Origin: Patulibacter sp.
Lineage (GTDB): Bacteria > Actinomycetota > Thermoleophilia > Solirubrobacterales > Solirubrobacteraceae
NCBI GenBank assembly: GCA_023268575.1
Contig: JALRCL010000801.1
Coordinates: 1-5,596 of the forward strand
Reading direction: 5' to 3'
DNA length: 5,596 nt
This document shows positions 4,856 to 5,596 of this stretch, one piece after another. Numbering within the stretch: position 1 is the first letter of the stretch; each line of letters opens with the position of its first letter. Below the pieces are notes generated by a model that worked only from the letters and a program-made list of their open reading frames with translations, did not search any database and was not told the origin of the DNA. A program made the position numbers and the translations under genes.

Positions 4856-5596
4856 GTGCCGGTCCCCCGCAGGTTCGACCGGCGCCCGCCCGAGCGCGAT
4901 ACCACTCGGGTCAACGACCGGATCCGGGTCCCTGAGGTCCGGGTCATCGACGAGAACGGCAACCAGATCGGTGTGATGCGCACCGACGAGGCTCTCCGCT
5001 ATGCGCAGCAGCGGGACCTCGATCTCGTCGAGGTCGCGGCCCAGGCTCGCCCGCCCGTCTGCCGGGTGCTCGACTACTCGAAGTACAAGTACGAGCAGGC
5101 CCAGAAGAAGAAGGCCGCCAAGAAGCACCAGACCCAGGTCGTGGTGCGCGAGATCAAGTTCCGGCCCAAGATCGCCGACCACGACTACGCCACGAAGAAG
5201 GGGCACGTCGTCCGGTTCCTCAAGGGCAAGGACAAGGTCAAGGTCACGATCATGTTCCGCGGCCGCGAGGTCACGCACCCCGAGAAGGGGCGCGAGGTGC
5301 TCGAGCGGCTCGTGGAGGATCTCGGCGATCTCGCCCAGATCGACCAGCGGCCGAACCTCGAGGGCCGCAACATGACGATGATGCTCAGCCCCTCGAAGGC
5401 CGTGCTCAACGGCACGTGGGAGCCGCCGTCCGACGAGGACGAGATCGACGGCGACGAGGCCGTCGAGGGCACGGAGGCGACGGATGCCGAGGCATCCGCC
5501 GATGCCCCCGAGGCGTCCGACGACACCGCTCCGGAGCCGTCCGACGACGCCGCCGCGGACGACGACGCGGTGGACGAGGACGTTCCCGCCGAGCCC
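4856..5596 (+). CDS. infC: Translation initiation factor IF-3 with acidic C-terminal extension, 3'-truncated by window edge
   Basis: IF-3 binds the 30S subunit, keeps it apart from 50S and checks start-codon and initiator-tRNA choice. The frame opens at GTG 4856 and stays open to the window end (247 residues visible). The N domain (about 18-83) contains RVNDRIRVPEVRV and the family signature RVLDYSKYKY (70-79). A basic linker (KKKAAKKHQ, 84-92) leads to the C domain (about 95-185) with REIKFRPKIADHDYATKKGH, RFLKGKDKVKVTIMFRGRE and EGRNMTMMLSP. A typical IF-3 would end near residue 185. Here a tail of at least 59 residues (from about 189) follows, with 26 Asp/Glu and no Lys, Arg or His. The GTG start has no SD sequence. 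Upstream in-frame codons include no alternative start before the TAG at 4811-4813. The gene probably heads an infC-rpmI-rplT operon continuing beyond the window. Identity is very secure; the function of the tail is unknown. Confidence 0.97.
   Translation, partial: MPVPRRFDRRPPERDTTRVNDRIRVPEVRVIDENGNQIGVMRTDEALRYAQQRDLDLVEVAAQARPPVCRVLDYSKYKYEQAQKKKAAKKHQTQVVVREIKFRPKIADHDYATKKGHVVRFLKGKDKVKVTIMFRGREVTHPEKGREVLERLVEDLGDLAQIDQRPNLEGRNMTMMLSPSKAVLNGTWEPPSDEDEIDGDEAVEGTEATDAEASADAPEASDDTAPEPSDDAAADDDAVDEDVPAEP

Noticed and set aside
4853..5526. Minus-strand open frames opposite infC
   Set aside because: Leucine/aspartate- or serine-rich shadows of the IF-3 coding strand; IF-3 identity on the plus strand is unambiguous.

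Overview
This is a very G+C-rich window (roughly three quarters G+C by eye, with strong G/C preference at third codon positions). It most resembles a high-GC actinobacterium. The IF-3 sequence is actinobacterial in style, several genes appear to have leaderless starts, and thrS and infC lie near each other. A Thermoleophilia/Solirubrobacter-like source is my best guess, but that is inference.

Layout: 1-1500 (+) is the 3' three quarters of thrS (threonyl-tRNA synthetase), cut by the left window edge. After a structured 162-bp gap comes a plus-strand pair: a thioredoxin-reductase-like flavoprotein with a CPYC active site (1663-2637) and an XRE-cupin transcriptional regulator (2682-3278). The regulator ends tail-to-tail with a minus-strand pair and overlaps it by 13 bp. 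That pair reads right to left: a low-molecular-weight protein-tyrosine-phosphatase homologue (4641-4165), then a fructosamine-3-kinase family protein (4168-3266), joined by a 4-bp GTGA stop/start overlap. A 214-bp divergent gap with hairpins and a good -10 box leads to infC (translation initiation factor IF-3, from 4856), which runs off the right edge.

Functionally, the outer genes are core translation genes that sit directly together in many bacteria. Here two small two-gene cassettes lie between them. The minus-strand cassette has the composition expected of a protein-deglycation (ketoamine repair) unit: the kinase phosphorylates sugar-derived adducts on protein amines, and the phosphatase homologue may act on the phosphorylated product. 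The plus-strand cassette looks like a dithiol/disulfide flavoenzyme with its own regulator. Three TTGCC/GGCAA half-sites overlap the predicted promoter of the flavoenzyme.

The most unusual items are: IF-3 with a strongly acidic C-terminal extension of at least 59 residues containing no Lys, Arg or His; an infC start with no Shine-Dalgarno sequence but with an anti-SD-like CTCCTCC, a GC hairpin and an overlapping 21-codon upstream frame; the half-site array before the flavoenzyme; and the cassette interruption of thrS-infC. I see no CRISPR, tRNA, rRNA, transposase or clear mobile-element boundary.
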